NCBI GenBank assembly: GCA_015039365.1
Contig: WION01000043.1
Span: 215,440 to 279,439 of the forward strand
Reading direction: 5' to 3'
From: Amanita rubescens
Taxonomy: Eukaryota > Basidiomycota > Agaricomycetes > Agaricales > Amanitaceae
DNA: 64,000 bases
The notes below the pieces were generated by a model. The model worked only from the letters and a program-made list of their open reading frames with translations, did no database searches and was not told the origin of the DNA. Both the position numbers and the translations under genes were made by a program. Shown here one piece after another: positions 42,033 to 60,719 of this stretch; position 1 is the stretch's first letter; each line of letters starts with the position of its first letter.

Positions 42033-44510
42033 ATGAAGTCGATCCGGATGCTAGCCGATGCATGGCAACGAACGCACACACTTCGGCTGAGGTGCCGTGC
42101 CCTTCTTTCTCTCGCTTACATGAACTAGTACTTACTCCACCACCGACTTGCTCACCTTCACCTCTTCATCCCCGCTGGCCCACTGGGACGCTTCCTCCCC
42201 CTCATTGATGACATCCGCAGCCTCGAAAAGCTCCTAGTCAGCCTCCCCATCGATTGTGACAGCCGATTCGACAACGACCGCTCCACGCTGAACATGTTCG
42301 TCGATCGCCGCAGCGCCACGTTACGTGCTCTCGCTGAACATGCTTATTAGTATCTACGCGTTTCGACGCTCAGATGTCTTTTAAGGAAAAGGGTCGTTCG
42401 CGAGAGGGAAGGGTATAGTTTTCACTCGAGTGAGCCTTTGAGTTAAAAACGGATGGGCGAAGCCCCCGGGAGGGACTCCCGGCCCGAAACGCTGGGGGTC
42501 GGCAAGGCGAGCTGTGAGGGCGGGTGGGCGCCAAGCAGGTCAGCCTTTCGACCTTTCAAAAGCGCGTCGGACTAAGAAGGGAGGAAGACGTCTGAAGGGC
42601 GGCTTATCTTCCTTAGTACGGACCTGAGAGAGGGAGTGGCGGGTGGGGCGCGAAAAGATCCGGAAGCTGCTGTAACGCAACCGAGGAGCTCTAATGGCGC
42701 GTCACGAGAGCGAGCTGGAGTCGGTCACGTCGGGTCTCGCTGTCTTGATGTGGCAGGAAAGAGAAGGGAGACCGTGGCACAGCCACTTCGCTACCTCACA
42801 CTTAGACTACATTCTACGCCACGCCTCATCCCTCGGCTAGCTTAGAATTACCATCTACGCGTTTCGACGCTCAGATGTCTTTTAAGGAAAAGGGTCGTTC
42901 GCGAGAGGGAAGGGTATAGTTTTCACTCGAGTGAGCCTTTGAGTTAAAAACGGATGGGCGAAGCCCCCGGGAGGGACTCCCGGCCCGAAACGCTGGGGGT
43001 CGGCAAGGCGAGCTGTTCCCCTGATGAGGAAGGAGTTCATAACGACGCGGCCAGTGAGCTTGTCGACCCCTCCGTCCTTTGAGGAAATGATCGTCCGTGA
43101 GAGGGAAAGCCTGAGGGTACAGATCTGCTTTCGGAGTCCGGGATCCTTGAGTCAAAACGGATGGGCAAAGCCCCAAGGGGGATGGCCAGGGGCCCAAAAT
43201 GCCGGAGGTCGACAAGGCGAGCTGTTCCCCTGATGAAGAAGGAGTTAGCGACGCGGCCAGGGAGCTTGTCGACCCCTCCAGTCTAGGAAGGAGGTACACT
43301 CATTCTGATTAATGGCCCAAGGGGGCAAAAACGTCTGATGGGTGAATGTACCTTGTGAAACGGCTCAAGAGTACGGCGTAAACGCCGTAAAGGGAGTCCC
43401 AGACAGCGCGAGCAAGGGTAACAAGGGGGACGCCTCGGTTTTCGCTGTCACAAGCTGCTTTCCAGTTCCTCTTGGCCGTGTGCTTGGTGTCACTGCCAGT
43501 GGGCCGGCATGCATCGAGAGGCCATGACCTGGGATGCGATCCGATGTTCGGTGATCATCCATTGTCAGGCGGCCGTGTAATTACGGCGTCGAGGGCAAAG
43601 AGCCGGATGCGATCCGACGTTCGGTGATCATCCGTCTTGCCTAGTATGGTGGACAGCCGTGCGATACGGTGTCGAGGGAAAAGAGCCGGTATGGCCCGGG
43701 CAGCTTCGTGTGGGTCATTCATGTAGCGCGTCGTGCTGATCCTGGAGCGCGAAAAGATCCGGAAGCTGCTGTAACGCAACCGAGGAGCTCTAATGGCGCG
43801 TCACGAGAGCGAGCTGGAGTCGGTCACGTCGGGTCTCGCTGTCTTGATGTGGCAGGAAAGAGAAGGGAGACCGTGGCACAGCCACTTCGCTACCTCACAC
43901 TTAGACTACATTCTACGCCACGCCTCATCCCTCGGCTAGCTTAGAATTACCATCTTTAGCCTAGTCGGGCAGGCGCTGCGGATCATCAATAGCAACGACA
44001 TGGATTGTAACGACTTTTGGGACTGCGTGTCTACAATCGTTGGATGCACGACGCATATACCGATCGATGCCTGCCTAGCGTGTATGAGGACGTTCAGATC
44101 CACGTTCGCCTCGTTGTCCTTGATGGGCCAGTACTGGCCTTTGCTGTTTATCAAAGGGTTGAGAGAGTTGAAGTATTGGTGATGTTGACGCCGAGTTTGG
44201 TGGATCTGTTGGCAGTCAAGGCGCCCAGCTCGCCATTGGGAGGCACGAACAACATATTGTGAATGGTGAGCGCTTGCCACGTATTTGAAGGCTTGTTGAC
44301 GTCGAGTTAGGAATCTTTTTTTTGCGGTAAACAGTCCCGGCAGGTGTATACCGTCGATATCACTTGGCACATAGCTATAGAGTGGAAGTCGCGCCCAAGA
44401 GCCGAAAATTGGGCTCCGTTACACGGGTCCACATAATTATACTTAGTACGATTGGGTTACAAGAATTTGCTTGGATCTGCCGTGCACAACAGCAGTCCAT
44501 GTTACCAAGT
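42033..44510 (+). pseudogene. Orphan gene copy 1, split by a 1.6-kb insertion
   Basis: Plus-strand sense starts at ATG 42033 (MKSIRMLADAWQRTH), continues as HLHLFIPAGPLGRFLPLIDD and DRSTLNMFVDRRSATLRALA up to 42352, and resumes after the insertion at 43956 (TIVGCTTHIPIDACLAC, EDVQIHVRLVVLDGPVLAF, AVKAPSSPLGGTNNIL). Frames change and stops occur (for example at about 42129 and 44180). Tandem copy 2 follows at 44535-45320. I recall similar short mushroom proteins but cannot name the family. Confidence 0.55.
42352..43955. mobile_element. Dimeric non-coding insertion flanked by ATCT
   Basis: Two head-to-tail units joined at ATCT. Block A (164 bp) is at 42352-42515 and again at 42853-43016; block B (209 bp) is at 42648-42856 and again at 43747-43955. 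The paired blocks look identical. Unit 1 has a ~130 bp middle and unit 2 a ~730 bp middle, so unit 1 looks internally deleted. ATCT occurs at both outer borders and at the unit junction, and once at the empty site in paralogue copy 2 (about 44645). The element is GC-rich with no coding frame. The class is unknown. Confidence 0.75.
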
Positions 44511-44534
44511 AATCACCTCCTTTTCTCCTATCCT

Positions 44535-45320
44535 TCACGTCAGCCTCAAGTCCCATCCATGGTGACATCCGGTTCAACCACGACACGCTGAACATGTTCG
44601 TCGATCGTCGCAGCGCCACGTTACGTGCTCTCGCTGAACATGCGTATCTTGAGCCTAGTCCGGGCTCGATAGCATCCAACGACGTAAATTCTTTCTTCCT
44701 TGACACGCGGTCCCAAAAAGTCGTTACAAACATATGACAAACGTGTTTACGATCGTTGGTTGCACGATGCATATATTGATCGACACCTGCCTGGCGTGTA
44801 TTTGTTGTCGTTGACGGGCCAGTACCCGTCTTTGTTGTTTATCGAGGAGGCTTTAGAGGAGTTGGAGGTTGAGTGCGAGATTTGGTGCGGGTTGAGAAGG
44901 CTGAAGCGCTGATGTATGACGCCGAGTTGGATGGATCTGTTGGCGGACGAGGTGCCCAGACTGGAGTTCGCCATCGCCGTTGTCCTCTCCTGCTGGCTGC
45001 AGTGGGTTGTTGTGGGAGGCGAGAACAACACATCGTGAATGGTGAGTGTTTGCCACGTAATTGAAGGCTTGTTGTTGACGTCGTTAGGAATCTTTGCATT
45101 TTCGCATTGAACGTAGCATAATTGGGCTTTGGCGTTATGTCAGACGCTGTACAATCCACTTGGCACATAGCTACAGAGTGGAAGTCGCGCCCGTTCAAAG
45201 CCGATGACGGGGCCCAAGAGCCGAAAATTGGGCTCCGTTACTGATATACGATTGGGCTACAAGGATTTGCTTGGCTTCGGACCTGCCGTGCACGGCAGCG
45301 GCCCATGTTACCAATTAATC
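44535..45320 (+). pseudogene. Orphan gene copy 2 (empty-site paralogue)
   Basis: Repeats the text of copy 1: DIRFNHDTLNMFVDRRSATL, RALAEHAYLEPSPG without the insertion, then TIVGCTMHILIDTCLAC in another frame. Downstream non-coding blocks are shared too: CACTTGGCACATAGCTA, GAGTGGAAGTCGCGCCC and GAGCCGAAAATTGGGCTCCG at 44362-44418 and 45148-45238. Frame changes and stops make it non-functional. Confidence 0.55.
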
Positions 45321-45958
45321 ATCTCTCCGATCACAACTAACAGCCACTCCACTGGAATCCCACCACACCTTGATGCACGACGTGCGTCCCTTATTCACGT
45401 CCTACTTGTAAACCCTATTCAATACTCGGCTCTCAGGCTGCCAGCAAAAATGACGCACTCAGTCGCGTCGAAGTGCTGGTACGAATCGGAATGCTGTTGA
45501 GGACTCGGAGCATTTCATCACGCAGCAGTCACCATGATCAGCCATTACTACAGCTAAACCGCTCGTGCCAAGCCTCTAATGATCCAGTGATGGAGCGTCA
45601 CGTCATAAGTTCCACCAAGTGTGTGCGCGGGAATCTCTTGTCCTAAGAGCGCATAGCTCTGCTTCAAAACTTCAGCAAGTTATGGCATCTGGTTGTTGCG
45701 GTAAATACTGGTATTGGGCAAATTTTCAACGGTACGTGGTCGCAACGCGGTTTTACGTTTTCCTTGATAATGATCAATAAGCTGTGCAGGTTTCGGAATA
45801 GACGAAGGCAACAATATGTGCATTCTAGGAAAGAATCACATCTTCTCTTTAGTCCCGTGTGTTCATAACGTGATGATACCCATCCTCTGCTGAGTTTCAG
45901 ATACATATAAGATGACGATCACCTTTCGCTCCCCTAACTTCGATTCCTCCAAGGTGCC
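45321..45958. other. Upstream region of the FAD oxidase gene
   Basis: No gene supported. No clear TATA box was identified just before ATG 45959; the nearest ATAA-rich stretch is ACATATAAGATG at about 45900-45912. Confidence 0.5.
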
Positions 45959-47961
45959 ATGAGAACCCTTTGGTTGCCGTCCATCGCCATCCTAACGGTT
46001 CCTCTCTTCTCTGTTGTCTCCTCGACTCCCAGATGCAAATGTCGTTCATATGAGGCCTGCTGGCCATCGACGTCCGAATTTTCTCAGCTCGCGTCGAAAC
46101 TCTCTCAACCCCTGATCAAACCGGTTCCTCCTGCTTCCGGATGCTACCCCCCTTCTCACCCTTCAGGCAACTGCACCAACATCGTAACGCTCCTTACAGA
46201 CGGTCCACACCGCTCCAACTTCCCTGGAGCTATGCAATCGCCCAATTTTGAAACTTTCACTTTCAAGAACGGGACCATTGATGCATGTTACTACAACACG
46301 ACTTTAGGATTCCCATGCGACCAAGGAAACATTCCAATCTTGGGAGTGGACGCGAGACAAGTTAGTGATATCCAAGCTGCGGTCACGTTCGCGGCCGGGT
46401 ATAATTTGAGATTGGTCATAAAGAATACGGGGTAAGCGATTTTTTATTATAACCATTGCCAAAGCTGACTCGCTTGATCGTGGCAGACATGATTTTCTGG
46501 GCAGGAGCATCGCCCGCGGTGCATTTATGATATGGACCCACAACCTTAAGAACATAAGTTACGACGATCAATTCGTACCGACCGGTGCCCCTTCGAACGA
46601 GGCATATCAAGGTAACTTTGGAGCAGTATGATTTAACGGTGTTATTAGCTGACATTTGTACCTCAGCGTTAACTTTAGGTGCCGGAGTGCAATGGTTTGA
46701 GGCTTATGATGCCGCAAACACCAATAACCGAACGATCGTTGGTGGTTTATCAATCGGAGGCTCTGTCGGTGCTGCAGGAGGGTGGATCCAAGGTGGAGGT
46801 CACAGTATACTATCGCCGAAGTTTGGTTTAGGTCAGTTTCTTGGAAGCTCCGATGTCTGGCACTGCTCAGCATAATGAACAGGTGTCGACAACGCAATCC
46901 AGTTCACGGTGGTACTTGCCTCAGGGGAATATGTCACGGCCAACGAATACCAGTATTCTGATCTCTTCTGGGCTCTTCGCGGCGGAGGTGGAGGCACATA
47001 CGGCGTTGTCGTGACCGTCACCTATCGCACACACGAAGTCTTCCCTGTTACCTCCATCTTCTTCCAGATAAACGCGACGACGCCCGAAAGTGCACTGAAT
47101 GTGGCTACAGAGTATTTTAAGCTACAACCAAGCTGGTCAGACGCAGGTTGGGGAGGATATTCATTCTTCACCGGGACACCGGGGGAGCTTCAAGGCATGT
47201 ACCTCGCTCCGAACGTGAGTGAAGCCCAGGTAAATGCGACGCTTAATCCGTTCCTTGATAATGCAAGAGCGGTTACTGGGGCGCAAAACGTCGTATCATC
47301 CGTGACCTCGATACCGACGTATTATGAGTGGTATCTATCATTTTTTAACACAACGGGTCAAGTTGGTACAAATGGCGAGCTTATATCTCGGTTGTTGTCT
47401 CGCGAGGCAGCAGAGCAGCAACCTGATAAAGTGGCAGAAGTTGTATTAAACGTTTCAGCGAAGCCTTGGAGTACTCGAGTTCAAGTAGGTTCAATTCTGC
47501 CTTCTGATGATCGTAATTTGACGTTCCATAGTTTTGTGGCTGGCGGTGCCGTTGCAAAGATAAATCCAGATTCGGCGGGGCTTAACCCTGAGTGGAGGAA
47601 GTCAATCGGCGAGTTTGTCACAGGAATAAGTTGGCAGGAGGGCGCCTCGACTGCTGATATAAACGTGCTCAGGAAAGCTGCTGCGTCTAGTCTTGCATTA
47701 CTTAGACACTGTCTCGCCGGGTTCTGCAACCTATTTTAACGAGGTACGTATCTATTCGAGCTTCCACGTATACAATGCGACTCTAACCAAATCTATTAGG
47801 CATCCTTATATGAAAAGAACCCAGAAAAGACTTTCTTTGGTTCGCATTATGAACCGTTGAAGGCTATCAAAAAGAAATATGATGTTGACGATTTGTTCTT
47901 GGTGGAGGAGGGAGTAGGCTCAGCAGACTGGGATACCACGTTGAATTGCCGCCTCCACTGA
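45959..47961 (+). CDS. Secreted FAD-linked oxidase (BBE/oligosaccharide oxidase type), one frameshift
   Basis: Exons 45959-46431, 46487-46611, 46667-46831, 46883-47743 and 47800-47961, with introns of 51-56 nt. The N-terminus is a signal peptide (MRTLWLPSIAILTVPLFSVV). The FAD-binding PCMH domain follows: LVIKNTGHDFLGRSIARG contains the His that is the usual covalent FAD site, then LTLGAGVQWFEAYDAAN and GGWIQGGGHSILSPKFGLG. The substrate domain and the C-terminal berberine-bridge segment (YFNE, ASLYEKNPEKTFFGSHYEPL, YDVDDLFLVEEGVGS) close it. Between SLALL and DTVSPGSATYFNE (about 47700-47710) the frame shifts by one base with no usable intron, so this allele may be broken or the base may be an error. 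Such enzymes oxidise sugars, alcohols or alkaloid-like substrates with O2, giving H2O2. Extracellular. Confidence 0.85.
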
Positions 47962-48937
47962 GTTGGCAGGGCGTTTACCAGTCAACATTTCTATAAACTA
48001 CGATTCTTCAACTATGCGGACATTATTTTTAACGTGAATTGTGAGACGTTTTTCGCTTTTGAGTAATCAACATGACTCTATATGTCAATGCGCTCTCCCT
48101 GATGAATTTTATTAGGTAGGCACAGTTGGATACGGTTCAGCGATGCTGAGAGTGGATTATCAGCCGCGCAGGTCAGTGCGTGGGAAATTTAGAGCCGAAA
48201 TCGGAAAATCGATTTCCGTCTCAACCGGCTTGCGTCTTGATCCCAAACTTTCGTCACGCCCATTCGCATTCATCTTTCTGCTCAGGCCCTGAACAGGGAA
48301 ACATCTTTATAATGTCGACATGAATTTTCCGAAATTCGGTGACGACTGACTTGCAGCGAGTTGGGGGATGGCTATTGGCGCCTGTTCCTGAGGATCCGGA
48401 ACTTGAGTGGGAAATAGTAGGTTGGTTATTGAAATGTTATCAAGCCATCTGGCAGCTGAGATGGCTGCTTCGAGGCTAAGTCAGGGATTATGTCTGTTAC
48501 CTCCGCACCACATCAGTGACATTACGTTCAATCTCAAAACGATTGCCTGCGTTGTATAGTAAGTCTACCAAGGAGGAAATCTTCCTGATCGAGTCTCGTG
48601 ACTATGATCACCATCGACCAGGCCTTCACTGGTCTAGGCCTAGAGCTTGTCACTCACAAGGTGCTTCGTAAGTTCTAGCTTAACACGAGCGCACGTAGAA
48701 TCATCGCTCTTCTGCCGATAGACTCAAGGTTTCGTACTCTTTTGAGGCAGTGCCGTAAGGTAGACGACTAAGATGCATAACAGTTCTCTCCCGGACCGTA
48801 AGATAAGGGTGCCCCCGCTGATTGAGCGTTGATAACCTTTCCGAAGGTTGGTACTTATTCATTGGTCAAAACAAGGCTGTTGAGGTGAGGCGTATATATA
48901 TATTGCTTGCCAGTGATGCTGAGTTTACCGCAAAGCT
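47962..48937. other. Intergenic region
   Basis: No coding frame of family character, no RNA gene, no repeat recognised. A run of TATATATATT at about 48894-48903 lies just upstream of the next gene and could be its TATA-like element. Confidence 0.5.
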
Positions 48938-51061
48938 ATGCCAACCCTCCCTCGCTTCCTTACTAGGCACAACCCAGAGGACCGAGCGCCCAGGACCAGA
49001 GGTGTCGGTGTTCCGTTAGCACTGAGGCCGTCTCTGGCCTTCCGACCTGCACGTTCATTCATGGTCTCTAGCTCAGAATCGTGGTTCCAGGACATGTCAC
49101 CAGTCTTAATAAACGATAACATCTTTAATTGGTGGGCCACGCAACACCATACCACGATCCGCAAACTCGAGCTGAGGAAGGAGCGAGATCACTTCAAACA
49201 CGAGTTCGTCGTGATTTATCCCGTTAATCCGGGTCAACGCGTTCATCGCATTGAACGGCGACCATTGGGAGGACCGACTGCGGAAGCGATATTCGCAAAA
49301 GGCTGCGATGCAGAGGATAGTATCACTCCTGTCGAGGACAAGGAACTTGCAATTATCCAGCGCGATACGGATTGCAAGATCGAGGTGGAATTTCATTTGA
49401 ATCCAAAGCCAGACTTGTATACCGCCCTCGTTATCTGCGATACCATCCGCAAGGATCCTCACACCAAGAAATATACGTTGCAGCAGTTTAACTGCTACTT
49501 TGTTGCACGCGCTATCATGACGCTAATCACCCGTCATTATCTGCTCCAACACTCCCTCTCGGACCTCCGATGGTACTCGATCAGCGAATCTTCCGTATCG
49601 AGGCACCTCTTCCACGACAATTGGGGCAACCTGGATAAGGCAATGAAGGATGGGATGATTGCAATTCTAGCGAAGGAATTGTGGCCTATAATTCAAGCGG
49701 ACGCAGAGCCTCTTGTAAAGGAAAAAAGCCATTGGAAAAAGCTGGAGACGGATGTGAAGCTCATTATCCGGAAAACGGTGGAGGAAGGCCATATTGACGA
49801 ATCGTTGAAAAGGAGCGTGTTCCCATGGGTATTAGAGGCGACACGGGACACTTTGTGGCATGATAATCTCGAGCGCAATCTGCTAAATCAACAAGGGGAG
49901 GAAAATTACGAACGATGTGCAGGATTTATTACCCTGTGCGAGACGATGAAACCTGATTTGGAGCAGCGGTTACCGGACGGGATTGGAGCCAGATTGCCAA
50001 AGCGCCTACTCCATAGGCTACCCCCTTCCTTACTTGCATCTCTGCCTGCCGAGCTCATGGCGCGATTTCCGTCCCATTTCCTTGACAAATTACCGGATGA
50101 AGTCGTGCAGAATATAGCTGACACGCATATGGAAAGGGCTCCAGATGCGTATTTGTTGGCTTTGTCTTCCCCCTTATTCGAGCGAACTCCGACGAGAGTG
50201 GTACTTCGGTTGCCTGAAGATCTCCGGAGAGTTCCACAGGAGCTTCTCGACGTTTCTCTGCGGCGCATACGCACTGTATTAGAGGACCCGATTCCAAGCG
50301 AGGAATGTTACAAGCCGCTCGCCTTGAAACTTTTGAAACGTCTCCCCGAAGATTTGTTGGGGCAGCTACCTCCTAAATTTAGGGATATTAGAGCAGGCAT
50401 AACGGTCGACGACATTGACCCAATATCTGTGGCCCCCGTTATTGGTGATTCATCGATCAGCACGATAACGGAACCCGCGAAATCGAGTCCCCTCGATTAC
50501 TTCGTCCGTTTGGTACCGACAGCGTTACACAAGCGAATGCCTGGAATCGTCTCGGAAATGTTCCCGATATCATGGTTTAAAAACATGTCTTCGGAGGCCG
50601 TGGCATTAGTACCTCCAGAGAGCATAGCAAAGCTTAGGCCTCGCCTATTGGCAAAGCTGCCCAGGGAGCTTCTCGAAAGAATTCCTGAATCCACGTTGAA
50701 GAACTTGCCACGAGAGATGCTCGAAAAGTTGCCAGATGAACTTTTGCAAAAACTACCGATACAGCTATTGAATAATATTCCTAACGAGCTACTGTCAAAC
50801 TTACCGGAAAAAGTCACAGATCTGCTCCGTGATACCATCGCCTCTAAGATATTCAAACGCAATGATCTTAGAGAAGAGCTTTTGAAGAACGCGGGGAGTG
50901 TCGTAATGGAAGGCTTGAACAGGTCTTCGGGCAAGCCGTTGAAATCTATTATGAAAATTTCGCTTGAGGATCCATCAGATGTAAGGCATTCCGATTCCGG
51001 CAGGGGACTCACGAATAATATATATATTTTAGAAGAAAATCAAGATTTCAGAGACGTATGA
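48938..51061 (+). CDS. Orphan protein with LP-x-x-LL octapeptide repeats, 707 residues
   Basis: One intronless frame. The N-terminal half (to about residue 320) is a non-repetitive globular region. It includes VHRIERRPLGGPTAEAIFAK, TLQQFNCYFVARAIMTLITR (about residues 185-205, a conserved Cys in an N-C-Y-F setting) and WYSISESSVSRHLF. From about residue 340 the protein becomes an array of 8-residue units x-L-P-x-x-L-L-x: RLPKRLLHRLPPSLLASLPAELM-like text at about 345-390, RLPEDLRRVPQELL at about 415-430, and a second, cleaner block at about 560-640 (KLPRELLERIPESTLKNLP, EKLPDELLQKLPIQLL). The start may be ATG 48938 or 49061. No membrane segment is clear. I recognise the N-terminal style from mushroom orphan proteins but cannot assign a function. 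Confidence 0.7.
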   Translation: MPTLPRFLTRHNPEDRAPRTRGVGVPLALRPSLAFRPARSFMVSSSESWFQDMSPVLINDNIFNWWATQHHTTIRKLELRKERDHFKHEFVVIYPVNPGQRVHRIERRPLGGPTAEAIFAKGCDAEDSITPVEDKELAIIQRDTDCKIEVEFHLNPKPDLYTALVICDTIRKDPHTKKYTLQQFNCYFVARAIMTLITRHYLLQHSLSDLRWYSISESSVSRHLFHDNWGNLDKAMKDGMIAILAKELWPIIQADAEPLVKEKSHWKKLETDVKLIIRKTVEEGHIDESLKRSVFPWVLEATRDTLWHDNLERNLLNQQGEENYERCAGFITLCETMKPDLEQRLPDGIGARLPKRLLHRLPPSLLASLPAELMARFPSHFLDKLPDEVVQNIADTHMERAPDAYLLALSSPLFERTPTRVVLRLPEDLRRVPQELLDVSLRRIRTVLEDPIPSEECYKPLALKLLKRLPEDLLGQLPPKFRDIRAGITVDDIDPISVAPVIGDSSISTITEPAKSSPLDYFVRLVPTALHKRMPGIVSEMFPISWFKNMSSEAVALVPPESIAKLRPRLLAKLPRELLERIPESTLKNLPREMLEKLPDELLQKLPIQLLNNIPNELLSNLPEKVTDLLRDTIASKIFKRNDLREELLKNAGSVVMEGLNRSSGKPLKSIMKISLEDPSDVRHSDSGRGLTNNIYILEENQDFRDV

Positions 51062-51689
51062 AGATTTTCAACGGTACATACTTGACATGAACAGAGTTCA
51101 CTGCAGGATGGTAGTGAATATTGCGCAGTTCGGCGCGGGTGAAGAAGAGGTGTATAACAACTTGCGTCAGAAAAAGGAAGAAATATGGCGTGGCGCGTAT
51201 TCTCGTTCTCTTCCGCCTGGTAGCGCTTCGAGAAATGGGCAACAGCGCGATTGACCTCATCCGAGTAGGATATCGATCACCGACTCACTAGTTTTGTTAT
51301 CTAGTAGGCGAGATTTTAGTCATTGTGGAGCGCTTTGTGATAGTAATAGGCGCGATCGTTTCATGGTACTTCCATAATAGTCTGAAACGCTCAGTGAGAG
51401 CTGTGTCGCCGTCAATGCAAAGTTCTTCCTTGACAACAGCTTGCCAATGTCACATCAGTGTCGCACCTCTGCGCTACCCTTACGAGGCCCAGAACCCTAC
51501 TATACAGGGGTTCCTCAGGCTGTGCTTCTCACGGTTCCTGATTCAATCCCTTCAGTCGTTCTCTACATTCACCGCTTGGAGTTTACTCTGCCTGTTGACC
51601 AGGACTTTTATCGTTCTGAACCTGCAGGCCAGAATTTATTCTTAGCTTCACGCATAACCACTATCACCAGCGCGACCGCCCAGAAAAAT
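51062..51689. other. Spacer with a possible upstream exon
   Basis: A plus frame at about 51440-51720 reads YYTGVPQAVLLTVPDSIPSV and FTLPVDQDFYRSEPAGQNLF, which is protein-like and could be a 5' exon of the next gene. No splice connection could be established. Confidence 0.3.
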
Positions 51690-52514
51690 GTCAACAACGA
51701 CGACATTGACATCCGTTGCCAGTCTTGACTTCTTCCCAGTCAAGCAGCACAGTGCAAAGTGCAGGAAATTCCAATGACAAACAGCCTGCGCCCGTGACAA
51801 AGCAAAGTCTTTGGGCGCTTGGTCTCCTTCTGACTGTCCTCAGCGCGCTCCTTCTCATTATCGCCAGCCTTATCATCGCCTATCTCCGGCGTCGTCCTAC
51901 AGCGTCCTTTCGAGTCAATTGGCCAACTTCCCCCTTATCACCCTCTATCTGAACACCTTCATCTATTTCCTTCTCGCCCTATCGTCCATCATCGGGTTTT
52001 ACGTCTTCTTCCCCCGTCCAACAGATCAGAAGACCCCGAAGGTCAAGCGACTGCAGTTTCTTGCGTCCACATACGCAACCTTGTTTGTGCTGTCGTTGGC
52101 AGGTATCGATAGTATGCTTGTATCTCCTCTTCACGCCGAACCCGCCAGTGGCCCTATCAGATGCACAGGCGGCCGCTTTGGTGCTGAGTCCAACAGCATC
52201 AGTGGCGTTGGAGCTTCGCGTAGGTGTATGCGCGCCGGAGTCTCTCACCAACGCGCATGACTCGATTTTGGTGAGCCTGTGTCAGAGGTCAACATCTCTT
52301 AAGGCAGGAGGCGTAACGTTAATCGTACTTGGATGGCTAGCTAGCCTTGGTATGTCCTCTAGTTGCCTATTCCCCCAAGAGTCGATTTGTTAACGTCTTT
52401 GTAGCCACAACTATTTCATTAAACATGTATACCAGCCGCGTTCAGAAACTATTGGAGGATGACTTCGAGAGGAATCCGGGTTTCGGCGATGACAGTTTCG
52501 ATTGGCGTTATTAG
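51690..52514 (+). CDS. Small multi-pass membrane protein, 5' end unresolved
   Basis: The 3' structure is secure: an exon ending at 52102, exon 52149-52349 and exon 52405-52514 join in phase through 46- and 55-nt introns, ending DDSFDWRY. Membrane segments are LWALGLLLTVLSALLLIIAS (about 51812-51880), TLYLNTFIYFLLALSSIIGF (about 51945-52005), ASTYATLFVLSLAVALSD (across the first intron) and a weaker GGVTLIVLGWLAS. Between the first two segments (about 51895-51905) the frame changes without an obvious intron. The putative start at 51690 is in a third frame. Convergent with the BEACH gene, 187 bp apart. The family is not recognised. Confidence 0.5.
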
Positions 52515-52701
52515 TATTTTTGCGAAATGTACCTTCTTTTGTTCTATATACATTCTCTTGAAAGATGTTGTACCACACCGTCGATCGAGCGCTCGAGGGA
52601 TGACTCCATCCGACCGCCGCCTTCGTGGGCCAGCGAGTAGAATGTAATGCGATTGTAGTTGAAATACAGATGATCGATGATCTACGATAGCACAATATAG
52701 C

Positions 52702-60678
<7,977 letters not shown>

Positions 60679-60719
60679 TAGCATGAAGAGGCGAGTCACT
60701 GCCACCATGTACATCATTT

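Noticed and set aside
42356..43955. GC-rich repeated block suspected to be ribosomal DNA
   Set aside because: No conserved rRNA core sequence was recognised, and the dimeric ATCT-bordered structure fits an insertion better.
44839..45198. Minus-strand protein-like frames over orphan copy 2
   Set aside because: The plus strand shows the conserved text shared with copy 1, so the minus frames are shadows of a decayed gene.
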